This document shows positions 9,414-17,847 of a stretch of DNA of 64,000 nt, piece after piece (within the stretch, counting starts at the first letter, position 1; every line of letters starts with the position of its first letter). The notes under the pieces were generated by a model, which saw nothing but the letters and a program-made list of their open reading frames with translations, was not told the origin of the DNA and did not search any database. The position numbers and the translations under genes were made by a program. Origin of the DNA: Thermomonas carbonis (lineage in GTDB: Bacteria; Pseudomonadota; Gammaproteobacteria; Xanthomonadales; Xanthomonadaceae); NCBI RefSeq assembly GCF_014396975.1, contig NZ_CP060719.1:2514001-2578000 (forward strand), given 5' to 3'.

Positions 9414-10562
9414 ATGCAGATCGCAACCAAGTTGCCGAAGGTCGGCACCACCATCTTCACCGTGATGTCGCAGCTGGCCGTCGAGCACGGCGCGGTCAAC
9501 CTCGGCCAGGGCTTCCCGGATTTCCCGGTGCCGGGGCGCCTGGTGGACGCATTGACCCGCGCGATGCAGGCCGGACACAATCAGTACGCGATGATGACCG
9601 GCGTGCCCGCGCTGCGGCAGGCGATCGCCGGCAAGACCGAGCGCTGCTACGGCTGGCAACCCGATGCCGATGCCGAAATCACCATCACCAGCGGCGCCAC
9701 CGAGGCGATCTTCGACGCGATCCATGCGGTGGTGCGCGCGGGCGACGAGGTGATCGTCCTCGATCCCTGCTACGACTGCTACGAGCCGGCGATCGACCTG
9801 GCCGGCGCGAAAGCGGTGCACGTTGCGCTGGATCCGCTCACGTTTGCGCCCGATTGGGCTGCGGTGCGCGCCGCGATCACCCCGCGTACGCGGATGCTGA
9901 TGATCAACAGCCCGCACAACCCGTCCGGCGCGATGTTCGGCGTAGAGGACATGCGTGAAGTGGCATCCATCCTCGCCGGCACGGACATCATCCTGTTGAG
10001 CGACGAGGTCTACGAACACATCGTCTTCGATGGCGCGCGCCACGAGTCCGCACTGCGCTATCCGGAACTGCGCGAACGTGCGTTCGTGGTCTCCAGCTTC
10101 GGCAAGACCTACCACTGCACCGGCTGGAAGATCGGTTACTGCATCGCGCCGCCGGCGTTGAGTGCGGAGTTCCGCAAGGTCCACCAGTACAACGTGTTCT
10201 GCACGTTCGCCCCGGCGCAGCACGCGTTCGCCGAGATGCTGGTCGAAGAGCCCGAACACTACGAGGAACTCGGCGCGTTCTACCAGGCCAAGCGCGACCG
10301 CTTTCGCGCGCAGTTGCTCACCACCAAGCTCAAGCCACTGGCGGTGCCGGGTGGGTATTTCCAGTTGGTCGACTACTCGACGGTCAGCGACCTCGACGAT
10401 GCCGCGTTCTGTCGCTGGCTGACCATCGAGAAGGGCGTGGCCGCGATCCCGCTGTCCCCGTTCTACGAAACCCCGCCCGCCGGCCAGCGCCTGGCGCGGC
10501 TGTGCTTCGCCAAGAACGACGCGACGCTGGATGCGGCGATCGAACGCTTGCGCTTGCTTTGA
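9414..10562 (+). CDS. PLP-dependent methionine/glutamine aminotransferase (YbdL-like)
   Basis: 382 aa fold-type I class I/II aminotransferase. The PLP lysine is in SSFGKTYHCTGWKIGY (about residue 234), with NSPHNPSG and LSDEVYEHI earlier. It starts at ATG 9414, divergent from ccmA. Together with the amidase downstream it matches a glutamine transaminase plus omega-amidase pair, which makes transamination of 4-methylthio-2-oxobutanoate irreversible (methionine salvage). The pairing is seen; the substrate is inference. Confidence 0.85.
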   Translation: MQIATKLPKVGTTIFTVMSQLAVEHGAVNLGQGFPDFPVPGRLVDALTRAMQAGHNQYAMMTGVPALRQAIAGKTERCYGWQPDADAEITITSGATEAIFDAIHAVVRAGDEVIVLDPCYDCYEPAIDLAGAKAVHVALDPLTFAPDWAAVRAAITPRTRMLMINSPHNPSGAMFGVEDMREVASILAGTDIILLSDEVYEHIVFDGARHESALRYPELRERAFVVSSFGKTYHCTGWKIGYCIAPPALSAEFRKVHQYNVFCTFAPAQHAFAEMLVEEPEHYEELGAFYQAKRDRFRAQLLTTKLKPLAVPGGYFQLVDYSTVSDLDDAAFCRWLTIEKGVAAIPLSPFYETPPAGQRLARLCFAKNDATLDAAIERLRLL

Positions 10563-10563
10563 A

Positions 10564-10636
10564 GTCATCGCCCTGAGCGCAGCGAAGGGCCTGCTGTTTC
10601 AGACGAAAACAGATCCTTCACTGCGCTCAGGATGAC
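10564..10636. repeat. Long imperfect inverted repeat between the aminotransferase and amidase genes
   Basis: GTCATCGCCCTGAGCGCAG at 10564 is mirrored by CTGCGCTCAGGATGAC ending at 10636, with an inner CTGTTT/AAAACAG hairpin. It is an intergenic REP-type element common in related genomes. Confidence 0.6.
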
Positions 10637-10673
10637 AAATTCCCTAAGCTTGGGATGACAGAAGGAACGAGCC

Positions 10674-11519
10674 ATGCAAAATCTCCGCGTCTCCATCGTC
10701 CAGGGCGAAACCCGCTGGCACGATCCTGCCGGCAATCGCGCCTATTACGGCGAACTGATCGCGCCACTGCACGGCATCACCGACCTGGTGGTGTTGCCGG
10801 AGACTTTCACCAGCGGCTTTTCCAACGATGCGATCGGCAATGCCGAGACCATGGACGGGCCCACCGTCGAATGGATTCGAGACCAGGCCCTGAAGCTCGA
10901 TGCGGCGATCACTGGCAGTGTTCAACTGCGCACGCAGCAGGGCGTCTTCAATCGTATGTTGTTTGCCACCCCCGATGGCGGGCTCACGCATTACGACAAG
11001 CGGCATCTGTTCTCCTTTGCGAAGGAAAACGAGCGCTACGCCTCGGGGCAGGAGCGTGTCGTCGTTTCCTGGAAGGGCTGGAATATCCTGCTGCAGGTTT
11101 GCTACGACCTACGCTTCCCGGTGTTCGCGCGCAACCGTTTCAATGTGGATCGCACTGAGGCAGCCGACTACGACCTCGCGCTGTACGTGGCGAATTGGCC
11201 GTCGGCGCGTGCCTATCCATGGAAGACGTTACTGCGCGCGCGCGCCATCGAGAACCTATGCTATGTGGTCGGCGTCAACCGCGTCGGCACCGACGGCAAC
11301 GGCCTGCACTACAGCGGCGGCAGCGCGGTGATCGACTTCCTAGGCCATCCGGTCAGCGAAGCCGCCGACGAGGAAGTGGTTGCTACTACAGCATTGCAGG
11401 CTGCCGAACTGGCAGAGCATCTCCGCCGCTTCCCGGCGCTGTCAGATCGAGATGTGTTCGAACTGGATTCCGTTAAGGAAACTAGGGTCGATTTCGGTCC
11501 AGGAGCTTATCGTAATTGA
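10674..11519 (+). CDS. Carbon-nitrogen hydrolase, probable omega-amidase (YafV-like)
   Basis: 281 aa nitrilase-superfamily enzyme with the Glu-Lys-Cys triad visible in LPETFTSGF, HYDKRHLFSFA and LLQVCYDLRFP. It likely hydrolyses 2-oxoglutaramate (or 2-oxosuccinamate) made by the upstream aminotransferase. This is the last core gene before the mobile region. Confidence 0.87.
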   Translation: MQNLRVSIVQGETRWHDPAGNRAYYGELIAPLHGITDLVVLPETFTSGFSNDAIGNAETMDGPTVEWIRDQALKLDAAITGSVQLRTQQGVFNRMLFATPDGGLTHYDKRHLFSFAKENERYASGQERVVVSWKGWNILLQVCYDLRFPVFARNRFNVDRTEAADYDLALYVANWPSARAYPWKTLLRARAIENLCYVVGVNRVGTDGNGLHYSGGSAVIDFLGHPVSEAADEEVVATTALQAAELAEHLRRFPALSDRDVFELDSVKETRVDFGPGAYRN

Positions 11520-11645
11520 TATGGGGCTGTCGTAGATGAGGTGGGTTTAAGCTGGTGGAATGGGCCTGAACCGCTGCAAATTAAGAACAAGACTGCAATC
11601 TCGGCTGGTCGAGTTTTTGTGCTCGAAGTGACCGTCCGTCCAGCC
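11520..11645. other. Spacer without recognisable gene
   Basis: 126 bases between the amidase stop and the IS3 left end. I see no ORF, attC or terminal repeat; it may be what survives of the original integron boundary. Confidence 0.5.
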
Positions 11646-11658
11646 GTAAGCTCCCCCG

Positions 11659-12444
11659 TCAAGCAGACACTGCAAAAGTAGAGCTTCCGGCGTGCTTGTC
11701 GCGGTACTCGGCGGGGCTTAGTCCTCCGAGCGAGTCGTGGGGCCGTTCTTCGTTGTAGTCGATCATCCAACAGTGCGCAGCCTCGCGGACGTCCTCAAGG
11801 CGGGCGAACAGATGCTGGTCTAGCACTTCCTCGCGGAAGGTGCGGTTGAAACGCTCGATGTAGGCGTTCTGGTTGCGCTTGCCCGGCTGGATGTATTGGA
11901 TGGCCACGCGGTTCGCTTTTGCCCACTGGGTGAAGGCCTCACCCAGGAACTCCGGCCCGTTATCGGAGCGCATGACTTGCGGCAGGCCATGGTCGCGCTT
12001 GAGTTGCTCGAAGATGCGAACCAGCCGGTTCGAGTTGATCGACGTGCCGATCTCGATGTGCAGGGCTTCGCGGTTGAAGTCATCGACGACGTTGAAGGTC
12101 CGAAAGCGCGGCCGCACGCGAGTGCATCGCTCATGAAGTCGATTTACCACACGGTATCGGGCAGCTTCGGCACGTACAGCGCCACGCGCTCACGCTTGGG
12201 CAGATGCCGCTTGGCGGCTCGTCGCAGGTTCAACTTCATCGCCCTGTACACCCGATAGATCCGCTTGGGGTTCCAGTCCGGCCGCGTCTTGCGTAACTGG
12301 TCGCTGCACTTCCAGAAGCCGCGGCTTGGCCGCACTTCCAACAACCTGGCCAGCGCGACAACTCTACGCATGCACAGGACCGGCTCAGAGGGCGCGCGTG
12401 TACCTGCATCAGGTACCGCGCCGCCTCGCGCTTCTGCGCCGGCC
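11659..12444 (-). pseudogene. IS3-family transposase orfB, broken
   Basis: The rve-type integrase core is recognisable in pieces: RGFWKCSDQLRKTRPDWNPKRIYRVY, then IDFMSDALACG, then TFNVVDDFNREALHIEI, RSDNGPEF and NAYIERFNRTFREEV, which carry the D, D and E residues. A TAA (12140-12142) replaces the Ser codon expected after LPDTVW, and a one-base loss near 12115 shifts the frame. The N-terminal quarter is also scrambled. The element cannot make OrfAB. Confidence 0.85.
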
Positions 12445-12711
12445 CTACAGCTTTTTTGCGATCAGGTCCTTCATCGCTGCGTTGTCCAGCGCCAACTCCG
12501 CGTACATGCGCTTGAGCTTGGCGTTCTCGGCTTCAAGCTCCTTCGCCCGACGCAGCTCGGAGGCTTCCAAGCCGCCGTACTTGCTCTTCCACTGGTAGTA
12601 CGTCGCCGTGCTGATGCTGGCTTGGCGGCAGATGTCCTTCACCGGAATCCCGGCGTCGGCTTGTTTGAGGATCGAGACGATCTGCGTCTCGGTGAATTTG
12701 GATGTGCGCAT
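12445..12711 (-). CDS. IS3-family transposase OrfA
   Basis: 88 aa, intact: helix-turn-helix (FTETQIVSILKQADAG...STATYYQWKSKYGG) followed by a leucine-zipper coiled coil (LRRAKELEAENAKLKRMYAE). Start ATG 12711 has GGAGG just upstream. Alone it is at most a regulator of transposition. Confidence 0.9.
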   Translation of the reverse strand: MRTSKFTETQIVSILKQADAGIPVKDICRQASISTATYYQWKSKYGGLEASELRRAKELEAENAKLKRMYAELALDNAAMKDLIAKKL

Positions 12712-12784
12712 GGAACCTCCTGGCTGGGAAACGATGCCAGAAAGTGTTCTAGTTATGAGATTTCTGTCAGGCGGGCGAGCTTAC

Positions 12785-12851
12785 GAATCGATCTGCACGC
12801 GCCAGAAATCGTCTTCAAATACTGGATTCAATTTTGACTCTCCCTGAGCCC
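12785..12851 (-). pseudogene. Remnant of a cassette truncated by the IS3 element
   Basis: Reading leftward from attC 1, the first bases of a cassette (GTTAGGGCTC...) remain and could encode NPVFEDDFWRVQIDS before a stop at the IS border. The rest of this cassette and its attC are absent. Confidence 0.5.
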
Positions 12852-12952
12852 TAACGCCTGAGTTAAGCCGGACCGCTGCGCGGAACGGCGGAGTGGTACA
12901 CGTCACCATGCAGCCGAGCCGCGAAGCGGTCTCGGCTTGAACGAATTGTTAG
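12852..12952 (-). repeat. attC 1, class I
   Basis: Last surviving attC at the distal end. Class I sites are 101 bases: an outer pair TAAC/GTTA, an inner pair GTTAAGCC/GGCTTGAAC with one unpaired G on the + strand, and a central arm with GGCGGAGTGGTACACGTCACC. Attached to cassette 1. Confidence 0.95.
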
Positions 12953-12962
12953 GCGGCGGCAA

Positions 12963-12990
12963 TTGACGTTCGTACCTATTTAGGTACAAT
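12963..12990 (+). promoter_or_regulatory. Promoter and operator of the cassette 1 toxin-antitoxin pair
   Basis: TTGACG (12963) and TACAAT (12985) are 16 bases apart. A perfect palindrome GTACCTA-TT-TAGGTAC (12972-12987) overlaps the -10 box, a good autoregulatory operator. The toxin ATG follows seven bases after the -10. Confidence 0.8.
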
Positions 12991-12996
12991 GCGCCC

Positions 12997-13338
12997 ATGC
13001 CACCCATCTTGTCAGTTCGTTTCTACTGTACGACAACAGGCAATGAGCCTGTCCGCGATTGGCTGTTAGCGCAAGTCTCACCAGGCGCCAGAAAGGCGAT
13101 TGGTGCAGACATCAAGACAGTTCAGTTTGGGTGGCCGATAGGAATGCCGGTTGTACGCAAGATGGAATCAGGCCTTTGGGAAGTTCGGAGCAATATTCCG
13201 GAGGGAATTGCCCGAGTGCTTTTCACGATAGTTGGCGCAGACATGGTGTTGCTGCATGGTTTTGTAAAGAAGACACAAGCCACACCAAAGGCGGATCTCG
13301 CTTTGGCACAAACCCGAATGAAAGAGGTGAGAGCGTGA
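12997..13338 (+). CDS. RelE/HigB-type toxin (Gp49-like), cassette 1
   Basis: 113 aa, phage-derived Gp49-like/HigB fold: RFYCTTTGNEPVRDWLLAQ, then GMPVVRKMESGLWEVRSNI and VLLHGFVKKTQATPK. Predicted ribosome-dependent mRNA interferase. The gene is inverted relative to the cassette direction and has its own promoter. An identical cassette occurs at 47320-47989. Confidence 0.85.
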   Translation: MPPILSVRFYCTTTGNEPVRDWLLAQVSPGARKAIGADIKTVQFGWPIGMPVVRKMESGLWEVRSNIPEGIARVLFTIVGADMVLLHGFVKKTQATPKADLALAQTRMKEVRA

Positions 13339-13625
13339 GCAAGAGCAAGCACATTGGTAGTGACTTTGATGCTTTCCTGGCTGAGCAAGGCGAGCTTGAA
13401 GAGGCAACTGCGATTGCCGTTAAGCGTGTGATTGCCTGGCAGATTGAGCAGGCGATGCAAACGACTGGCGTGAATAAGAGCGCTTTGGCTAAACGCATGC
13501 ACACAAGCAGAACGGTCGTAGATCGGATGCTAGATGCGACTGACACGGGGCTGACGCTCGAGACCATGACAAGGGCAGCAACTGCTCTTGGGTTCAGGGT
13601 GCGAGTGGATTTGGTAGCCGCCTAA
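13335..13625 (+). CDS. HigA-type antitoxin (XRE/HTH), cassette 1
   Basis: 96 aa from GTG 13335, overlapping the toxin stop as GTGA. A helix-turn-helix lies in VNKSALAKRMHTSRTVVDRMLD. Toxin-first order and overlap fit HigBA. The stop TAA falls within attC 2. Confidence 0.85.
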   Translation: MSKSKHIGSDFDAFLAEQGELEEATAIAVKRVIAWQIEQAMQTTGVNKSALAKRMHTSRTVVDRMLDATDTGLTLETMTRAATALGFRVRVDLVAA

Positions 13626-13723
13626 CGCCTGAGTTAAGCCGGACCGCTGCGCGGAACGGCGGAGTGGTACACGTCACCATGCAGCCGAGCCGCGAAGCGG
13701 TCTCGGCTTGAACGAATTGTTAG
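13623..13723 (-). repeat. attC 2, class I
   Basis: Attached to cassette 2. Confidence 0.95.
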
Positions 13724-14112
13724 CGCGCACCAAACACGACTGGAACTATCACCAAGAAAACTGCCAGCGGCAACAGTATGAATGCGGTGAACTTCCACAG
13801 CAAAGAGCGTCTAGTTGGGGGAGTCCACCGCTCTGTCCGTAGCCTCCGTTCCATGCCCAAGTTCCAGCTGGCATAGCGCGGTGAGTGCACGAAACTCACT
13901 AGAACGAAGAATGCGCTCATGACGGCTTGGATCTGGATAACTCCCAAGAAGCTTTCAGGGTCGTCTGCGCGTACGTAAAGACGGCCAGGAGCAAATCCAC
14001 CGGGGATATATGTCTGGCCTTGGTAAAGACCCGCTACGAACCACGCGGACATTGCTAGTCCAAAGCCGAAGTAAAGCCACTCGATCTTGCGTCTTCTAGC
14101 GAGAATCTTCAT
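13720..14112 (-). CDS. Membrane protein of unknown function, cassette 2
   Basis: 130 aa, three likely membrane segments (about 13-30, 62-80, 108-127) and a polar loop. ATG 14112 lies eight bases inside the cassette; the stop TAA is supplied by attC 2. No family recognised. Confidence 0.7.
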   Translation of the reverse strand: MKILARRRKIEWLYFGFGLAMSAWFVAGLYQGQTYIPGGFAPGRLYVRADDPESFLGVIQIQAVMSAFFVLVSFVHSPRYASWNLGMERRLRTERWTPPTRRSLLWKFTAFILLPLAVFLVIVPVVFGAR

Positions 14113-14120
14113 TTGCGCGC

Positions 14121-14223
14121 TAACGCCTGAGTTAAGCCGGGCCGATTTGCGGCCTTGGGCAAGTGAAACTTGCAAGAACTTGCACGAGGCCGCGAAGCGG
14201 GCTCGGCTTGAACGAATTGTTAG
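14121..14223 (-). repeat. attC 3, class III
   Basis: Class III: 103 bases, central arm GGCCTTGGGCAAGTG...ACTTGCACGAGGCC. Attached to cassette 3. Confidence 0.95.
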
Positions 14224-14244
14224 GCGCATGCTCTGGGCGAAAAT

Positions 14245-14685
14245 TCAGGCGCGCCGCCAAACGGGAAACGCTAGATCGAGTCCGACCTTCTCAGCCGTGT
14301 CAATTAGATCGTTCAATATGGAATCAGTGACATAAGGCGGGACATCAATAGCGTAAAGCGCGAATCTCTCTAGAGCTTCCGTGGAGCATCCGACTTCTCT
14401 GAACTTGGACAAGATTGGATCAATTTCGGCTTCAGTATTGTTGAGCATCCAAATTAGTGAGTGCGCAGATGGCTCGGTCACGACAAACTCAAATATATGC
14501 TCATTGACCGAGTCAGGTTGCGCTTCAAAGACGTCATTGACGGCTAGGCCCTTGATGAAGAATGGCGCATTTCTCAGCCGAAATGCATTACCAATCTGGT
14601 CGCACCACACTGCCTCACTCGATATCGGTGGCCAATCGCCGTCAGTGTCGATTGCGAACTGACGCTTGCGAGAAACTGCGGTCAT
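14245..14685 (-). CDS. DUF4265 family protein, cassette 3
   Basis: 146 aa. DGDWPPISSEAVWCDQIGN, FRLRNAPFFIKGLAVNDVF and the later EPSAHSLIWML match the DUF4265 pattern; function unknown. ATG 14685 is five bases inside the cassette (GGCGCATG). Cassette 41 is a near-identical copy, differing at residue 8 (R here, L there). Confidence 0.8.
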   Translation of the reverse strand: MTAVSRKRQFAIDTDGDWPPISSEAVWCDQIGNAFRLRNAPFFIKGLAVNDVFEAQPDSVNEHIFEFVVTEPSAHSLIWMLNNTEAEIDPILSKFREVGCSTEALERFALYAIDVPPYVTDSILNDLIDTAEKVGLDLAFPVWRRA

Positions 14686-14690
14686 GCGCC

Positions 14691-14793
14691 TAACGCCTGA
14701 GTTAAGCCGCGCCGATTTGCGGCGTTGTGCAAGTGAAGATTAGCAAGACTTGCACGACGCCGCGAAGCGGTGTCGGCTTGGACGAATTGTTAG
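14691..14793 (-). repeat. attC 4, class IV
   Basis: Class IV: 103 bases, arm GCGGCGTTGTGC...GCACGACGCCGC and GGCTTGGACGAATTG near the right box. Attached to cassette 4. Confidence 0.95.
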
Positions 14794-15002
14794 CGCGGTG
14801 CGTAGTCACAGAGGCTCAGATTGCCAACCTGATTGCATCCCGTCCGTCGAAGCTGGCGTTCGGTCAGGGCCAGCCACCGCTTTTCCCGAGAACCAATGCC
14901 TGGAGAAGATCGACAGGTGTTGATCGCGAGCAATCTCGGAGAGGCTGGGACCAACACAAAATTTTTAAAAAGCAAGTTCCGTGAACTCGTTCTACCCCGC
15001 GC
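14794..15002 (-). other. Gene-poor cassette 4, family N1
   Basis: Type copy of N1, identical to cassettes 29 and 83. A minus-strand frame is open for 61 codons from TTG 14975 and ends LALTERQLRRTGCNQVGNL...CDYAPR with the TAA of attC 4. No ATG or Shine-Dalgarno is present, so it is either a small unusual gene, a decayed one or non-coding. Confidence 0.75.
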
Positions 15003-15103
15003 TAACGCCTGAGTTAAGCCGGACCGCTGCGCGGAACGGCGGAGTGGTACACGTCACCATGCAGCCGAGCCGCGAAGCGGTCTCGGCTTGAACGAATTGT
15101 TAG
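15003..15103 (-). repeat. attC 5, class I
   Basis: Attached to cassette 5. Confidence 0.95.
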
Positions 15104-15762
15104 GGCCGCTTTGCGGGGAGTAGAGCAGCCTGCAAGCTGATCGGGTCAACAAGTTCCCTAAGAGCGAGCCACTTGCCGGAGAGAATTTTCACCGTCTCCA
15201 AGCCACCCAGCAGAGCATGGGCCCGATCAGTGATTTTGGATTGCGGTGGATTTGGCGAAACGATGCTAGAGGTCCCGTGCGTGTGCATTGACAGCATTTT
15301 GTAGAGAACCTGATAAAAGTGCTCAAGCCCGAGAGCCTTCGACATCTCTCGAACATTTGGGGCCTTATCGCCGGAGTCGATCACCGCTAGCTGTATCACG
15401 GTTTCATCAAGTGACAAGCCGCCGTCTGAGTCCTCCAGCGAGAGAACTCCTTCATTGATCAGAGACTTGAGATTTCTTCTGAACTCGTTGTGCGCGGTTC
15501 GTTCAAGCGACATTGCGTTCTCTGCTGATCGAAGTCCCCAAGCTAGTTTCAGGATCGATTCGATGATGCACCTTAGAAGGATATGAAAAGCCGCCGTGTT
15601 CTCAGGGCCGAGCAGCAAAGAAGAGGAGTGACCAAGTTCCGATGCATATTTTGCAGAGTCATGAGCCAAGCGATCTCTTGGATCGTCTTTGATAGGCATC
15701 TCGCAAATGAATTGCAGCAGCGAAATTTGCTCTTTTACTGAGTTGGCGATGTCGTTTGGCAT
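15100..15762 (-). CDS. DUF5677-like helical protein, cassette 5
   Basis: 220 aa, all-helical. IIESILKLAWGLRSAENAM, VREMSKALGLEHFYQVLYKMLSMHTHG and the final helices resemble the DUF5677/HEPN-like group often seen in mobile or defence contexts, but no RxxxxH catalytic motif is visible. ATG 15762; stop TAA from attC 5. Confidence 0.55.
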   Translation of the reverse strand: MPNDIANSVKEQISLLQFICEMPIKDDPRDRLAHDSAKYASELGHSSSLLLGPENTAAFHILLRCIIESILKLAWGLRSAENAMSLERTAHNEFRRNLKSLINEGVLSLEDSDGGLSLDETVIQLAVIDSGDKAPNVREMSKALGLEHFYQVLYKMLSMHTHGTSSIVSPNPPQSKITDRAHALLGGLETVKILSGKWLALRELVDPISLQAALLPAKRP

Positions 15763-15769
15763 GCGGCCC

Positions 15770-15871
15770 TAACGCCTGAGTTAAGACGGACCGCTTTGCG
15801 GAACGGCGGCGTGCTACACGCTAGCACGCAAGCCGAGCCGCGAAGCGGTCTCGGCTTGAACGAATTGTTAG
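15770..15871 (-). repeat. attC 6, class II
   Basis: Class II: 102 bases, arm GGCGGCGTGCTACACGCTAGCACGC. Attached to cassette 6. Confidence 0.95.
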
Positions 15872-16161
15872 GCAGCAATCCTGATGTAAGTAGCTGCACC
15901 CATTAGCCCAAGCAGCAAGCCGAACAACAGGGCGGCGAGGTGTCTCTGAAGCATAGGCGCCATGAGGAAAGCCCACAGCCCGGCCCCGAGCGAAAAGGCC
16001 AGAATTCGTGTCAAAGCGGAGAGTGCAGACGGCCAATCCACCGATTGGTCACGGAACAGCAAGCTCACGACGAAGATCTTTGCCAGCGTGGTGAATGACG
16101 CGAAGAAGGCGAGGGCGCTGGGCGTCAGGCGGGACTTCGCTCCGGTCTTTGAGAGCTTCAA
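15868..16161 (-). CDS. Membrane protein, cassette 6
   Basis: 97 aa with three to four membrane helices (FFASFTTLAKIFVVSLLF, ILAFSLGAGLWAFLMAP, LAALLFGLLLGLMGAATYI). No ATG in frame; TTG 16161 is the likely start. Stop TAA from attC 6. Confidence 0.6.
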   Translation of the reverse strand: MKLSKTGAKSRLTPSALAFFASFTTLAKIFVVSLLFRDQSVDWPSALSALTRILAFSLGAGLWAFLMAPMLQRHLAALLFGLLLGLMGAATYIRIAA

Positions 16162-16174
16162 TGTGTCTGCTGCC

Positions 16175-16277
16175 TAACGCCTGAGTTAAGCCGGGCCGCT
16201 GCGCGGCCTTGGGCAAGTGAAGATCATAGCGACTTGCACGAGGCCGCGAAGCGGTCTCGGCTTGAACGAAATGTTAG
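16175..16277 (-). repeat. attC 7, class III
   Basis: Attached to cassette 7; right box preceded by GAAATGTT rather than GAATTGTT. Confidence 0.95.
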
Positions 16278-16485
16278 CGCGGTGCGTAGGCACAGAGGCT
16301 CAGGTCGCCAACCTGTTTGCATCCTGGAGGTCGATGTTGGCGTTCGGTCAGGGCCAGCCGCCGCTTTCCCGAAAACCCAATGCTGGAAAGCGCGATTGGC
16401 CTGCCAATGGCGAGCATCTTAGAGAATGCGGAGAACAGGCCAAATTTTTTAAGAGCAACTTCTGTGAACTCGTTCTACCCCGCGC
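16278..16485 (-). other. Gene-poor cassette 7, family N1
   Basis: Divergent N1 copy. Its minus-strand frame is open for about 70 codons: ALKKFGLFSAFSKMLAIG, then FSGKRRLALTERQHRPPG and CAYAPR, ending at the attC TAA. This is the copy that looks most like a real small protein, yet it also lacks a standard start near the cassette end. Confidence 0.7.
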
Positions 16486-16587
16486 TAACGCCTGAGTTAA
16501 GACGGACCGCTTTGCGGAACGGCGGCGTGCTACACGCTAGCACGCAAGCCGAGCCGCGAAGCGGTCTCGGCTTGAACGAATTGTTGG
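16486..16587 (-). repeat. attC 8, class II
   Basis: Right box is GTTGGGC instead of GTTAGGC. Attached to cassette 8. Confidence 0.93.
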
Positions 16588-16605
16588 GCACCGCCCCGTG
16601 ATGCT

Positions 16606-16914
16606 TTACTCACCTGATCGGGGGCGCTTGCGTCCCTTCATCATTTTGAGCACCTCAGTGCCGATGACAACGAAACCGGCTGCCATGAACAGGATGGCCC
16701 AAGCACCGATGAACTGACTAATGCGTTCTTGGGGCGTTGAGCCAGAGCCGGGGAAGAACAGCAGCCAGAAGATCAGCAAAACTGCAGCGACGAGAATGAA
16801 CCACGCGAATTTCTCCGTGGGTCCACCGCGCTTCCGTGCGAATTGCCACAGGAAAAGCCCTGGTCCGAGGATTGCAAGGATCACTATCGCGATGGCGAAT
16901 ATCTGGGCCAGCAT
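16606..16914 (-). CDS. Membrane protein, cassette 8
   Basis: 102 aa, three membrane helices and a basic C-terminus (KMMKGRKRPRSGE). ATG 16914. No family recognised. Confidence 0.65.
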   Translation of the reverse strand: MLAQIFAIAIVILAILGPGLFLWQFARKRGGPTEKFAWFILVAAVLLIFWLLFFPGSGSTPQERISQFIGAWAILFMAAGFVVIGTEVLKMMKGRKRPRSGE

Positions 16915-16931
16915 TGTAGTTACGCGGTGCC

Positions 16932-17032
16932 TAACGCCTGAGTTAAGCCGGACCGCTGCGCGGAACGGCGGAGTGGTACACGTCACCATGCAGCCGAGCC
17001 GCGAAGCGGTCTCGGCTTGAACGAATTGTTAG
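16932..17032 (-). repeat. attC 9, class I
   Basis: Attached to cassette 9. Confidence 0.95.
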
Positions 17033-17727
17033 CCTTTGTGTGACTTCTTTTTCTTCTTTTTTGGAGTGGTTTTCGGTGCGGCTTTTGGCGTAGAAACAGG
17101 TAGCCGAGCTTTACCAGATGTTACAAATTCCGCGAGCTTCTTGAGCCTGCGATACTGGGCACTGAGCAGTTTTGAAGTGACATGCACACTTCCAGTGCGG
17201 TCTTGCAGCTCACTTAGTCTGTTGAAGTTCATAGAATCCGCAAGATCTTTGTTCAGTCCTTCAAGTTCTTTGACCTCTTGACGAGTGAGCTGAATCTTCT
17301 CAATCCGTGCTTTTCTTGCTCTTGCACTTATCTTGTAGAGGCAGTCTTGGATTGCGGCATATGCCTTTACTGCGCCCGCAGTGGATGTGGCAATCGCCGT
17401 TACTGCCCCGGCGATTTGTACGGCTGGATGAACATTGAGAAGAAGGTCGATCCAGCCTGGGGATGCGTACCTAATTTCCTTAACAACTGGTTTGAATCTT
17501 GGGCTGACTTGGCTTTGAAGGACAGAATACATATTGACGATCGAGTATCCACCTGCCCATGGGTAGCTTTCGAGAGCATGGTTGATCCGCTCCTCATCTC
17601 TAGTGGGGAGATCTGTGTCGAAGGCATATATGAATGCATAGACCTGAAGATACGCATGGGGGAACTCGTACAAGTCTTTCAGATTCCAGCGGCCATCCAT
17701 TTCGACACGGTAGATTCCGGATTCCAT
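17029..17727 (-). CDS. Unknown protein with central hydrophobic segment, cassette 9
   Basis: 232 aa. The N-terminal soluble part is rich in aromatics (GRWNLKDLYEFPHAYLQVYAF), then a glycine/alanine-rich hydrophobic stretch (AVQIAGAVTAIATSTAGAV), a charged coiled-coil region and a Lys-rich tail. The layout recalls sensor or adaptor domains fused to effectors, but I cannot name a family. ATG 17727; stop TAA from attC 9. Confidence 0.65.
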   Translation of the reverse strand: MESGIYRVEMDGRWNLKDLYEFPHAYLQVYAFIYAFDTDLPTRDEERINHALESYPWAGGYSIVNMYSVLQSQVSPRFKPVVKEIRYASPGWIDLLLNVHPAVQIAGAVTAIATSTAGAVKAYAAIQDCLYKISARARKARIEKIQLTRQEVKELEGLNKDLADSMNFNRLSELQDRTGSVHVTSKLLSAQYRRLKKLAEFVTSGKARLPVSTPKAAPKTTPKKKKKKSHKG

Positions 17728-17744
17728 GATTCCCCTGAAAAGGC

Positions 17745-17847
17745 TAACGCCTGAGTTAAGCCGCACCGATTTGCGGCGTTGTGCGAGTAAAGATTAGCAA
17801 GACTCGCACGACGCCGCGAAGCGGTGTCGGCTTGGACGAATTGTTAT
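17745..17847 (-). repeat. attC 10, class IV
   Basis: Right box GTTATGC. Attached to cassette 10. Confidence 0.95.

Larger units (their letters stand above)
11646..12784 (-). mobile_element. Decayed IS3-family insertion sequence
   Basis: Terminal inverted repeats match at 13 of 15 positions: GTAAGCTCCCCCGTC at 11646-11660 and the complement of 12770-12784. Inside are an intact orfA and a broken orfB on the minus strand. Flanking trinucleotides differ (GCC left, GAA right), so no target duplication is visible. It forms the distal border of the cassette array. Confidence 0.85.

Noticed and set aside
12371..12444. A complete orfB by programmed frameshift in the IS3 element
   Set aside because: A programmed shift would occur at the orfA/orfB junction; here an internal TAA and a later one-base loss break the catalytic domain.
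14727..14984. A recurrent plus-strand frame starting inside attC and crossing N1 cassettes (MQVKISKTCTTPRSG...)
   Set aside because: Its first half is translated attC, it runs against cassette direction and it has no ribosome-binding site; it repeats only because attC and N1 repeat.
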